Shown piece after piece: positions 14,469 to 14,580 of a stretch of DNA of 14,580 nucleotides (position 1 is its first letter; each line of letters begins with the position of its first letter). The notes under the pieces were generated by a model. That model did no database searches, was not told where the DNA came from, and saw only the letters and a list, made by a program, of their open reading frames with translations. Position numbers and translations under genes: made by a program. The DNA comes from an uncultured Lachnospiraceae bacterium (GTDB taxonomy: Bacteria > Bacillota > Clostridia > Lachnospirales > Lachnospiraceae). The stretch covers positions 1 to 14,580 of the forward strand of contig CAMHCL010000031.1 in NCBI GenBank assembly GCA_946183625.1, read 5' to 3'.

Positions 14469-14580
14469 CTACTTACCCGATCCAGGTACGTCTTCGTACT
14501 GTTTTACATAGTCACCATTTGCCTGATCATAATATACGATCTGACCCGTCTGTGAGTATACCATACCCAACTCACTTGTG
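14469..14580 (-). CDS. ftsL: FtsL-like division protein, C-terminal fragment (cut by window edge)
   Basis: The last 36 residues before a TAG at 14469 contain ELGMVYSQTGQIVYYD, the characteristic end of FtsL/DivIC-type small bitopic division proteins in Clostridia, where an 'LGMVxPxxxQIVYY' pattern follows the periplasmic coiled coil. FtsL links DivIB and DivIC to FtsW and the septal PBP. The membrane helix and coiled coil lie outside the window, so identity rests on this tail and on the position 18 bases before the class B PBP gene. Confidence 0.72.
   Translation of the reverse strand, partial: TSELGMVYSQTGQIVYYDQANGDYVKQYEDVPGSGK

Noticed and set aside
1..14580. CRISPR arrays, transposons, prophage, tRNA or rRNA genes
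   Set aside because: No regularly spaced repeats, transposase motifs, terminal inverted repeats or RNA-gene signatures were seen; the window looks like ordinary core genome.

Overview
The window reads as chromosomal core genome of a low-to-moderate GC Firmicute, most likely a Lachnospiraceae-type Clostridium relative. This rests on the gene families, AGGAGG-type ribosome binding sites, sigma-A-like promoters, a division cluster without ftsA, and a GGDEF protein of a type I associate with that family. The genus cannot be fixed from sequence alone. Nearly everything is on the minus strand; one gene, 3237-5561, is on the plus strand. No tRNA, rRNA, CRISPR array, insertion sequence or phage gene was seen, and no gap between genes exceeds about 160 bases.

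Right side (about 7690-14580, minus strand, read from high to low coordinates): a reduced division and cell wall (dcw) cluster. The order is the 3' end of an ftsL-like gene, a class B penicillin-binding protein, murD, ftsW, divIB/ftsQ and ftsZ. mraY, murG, murC and ftsA, which often sit in this cluster in other bacteria, are absent from the intervals where they would be expected. ftsZ has its own near-consensus promoter, a TTG start with a strong ribosome binding site, and a strong intrinsic terminator.

Middle (5562-7590, minus): a three-gene unit of a family 2 glycosyltransferase, an uncharacterised coiled-coil protein with a disordered tail, and a hotdog-fold acyl-CoA thioesterase. The last two overlap by 8 bases. 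The unit lies just beyond the ftsZ terminator and converges, with no spacer at all, on the plus-strand gene.

Plus-strand gene (3237-5561): a cytosolic 774-residue protein joining a LacI/PurR-type sugar- or purine-binding fold (without the DNA-binding helix-turn-helix) to an uncharacterised middle region and a C-terminal GGDEF diguanylate cyclase. This is the most unusual gene in the window. It shares a 153-base divergent promoter region with the purine genes.

Left side (1-3083, minus): purM, purN and purD, translationally coupled by short overlaps, encode three steps of de novo purine synthesis (AIR synthetase, GAR transformylase, GAR synthetase). The 5' end of a Clp N-domain protein follows 35 bases downstream and runs off the window edge.
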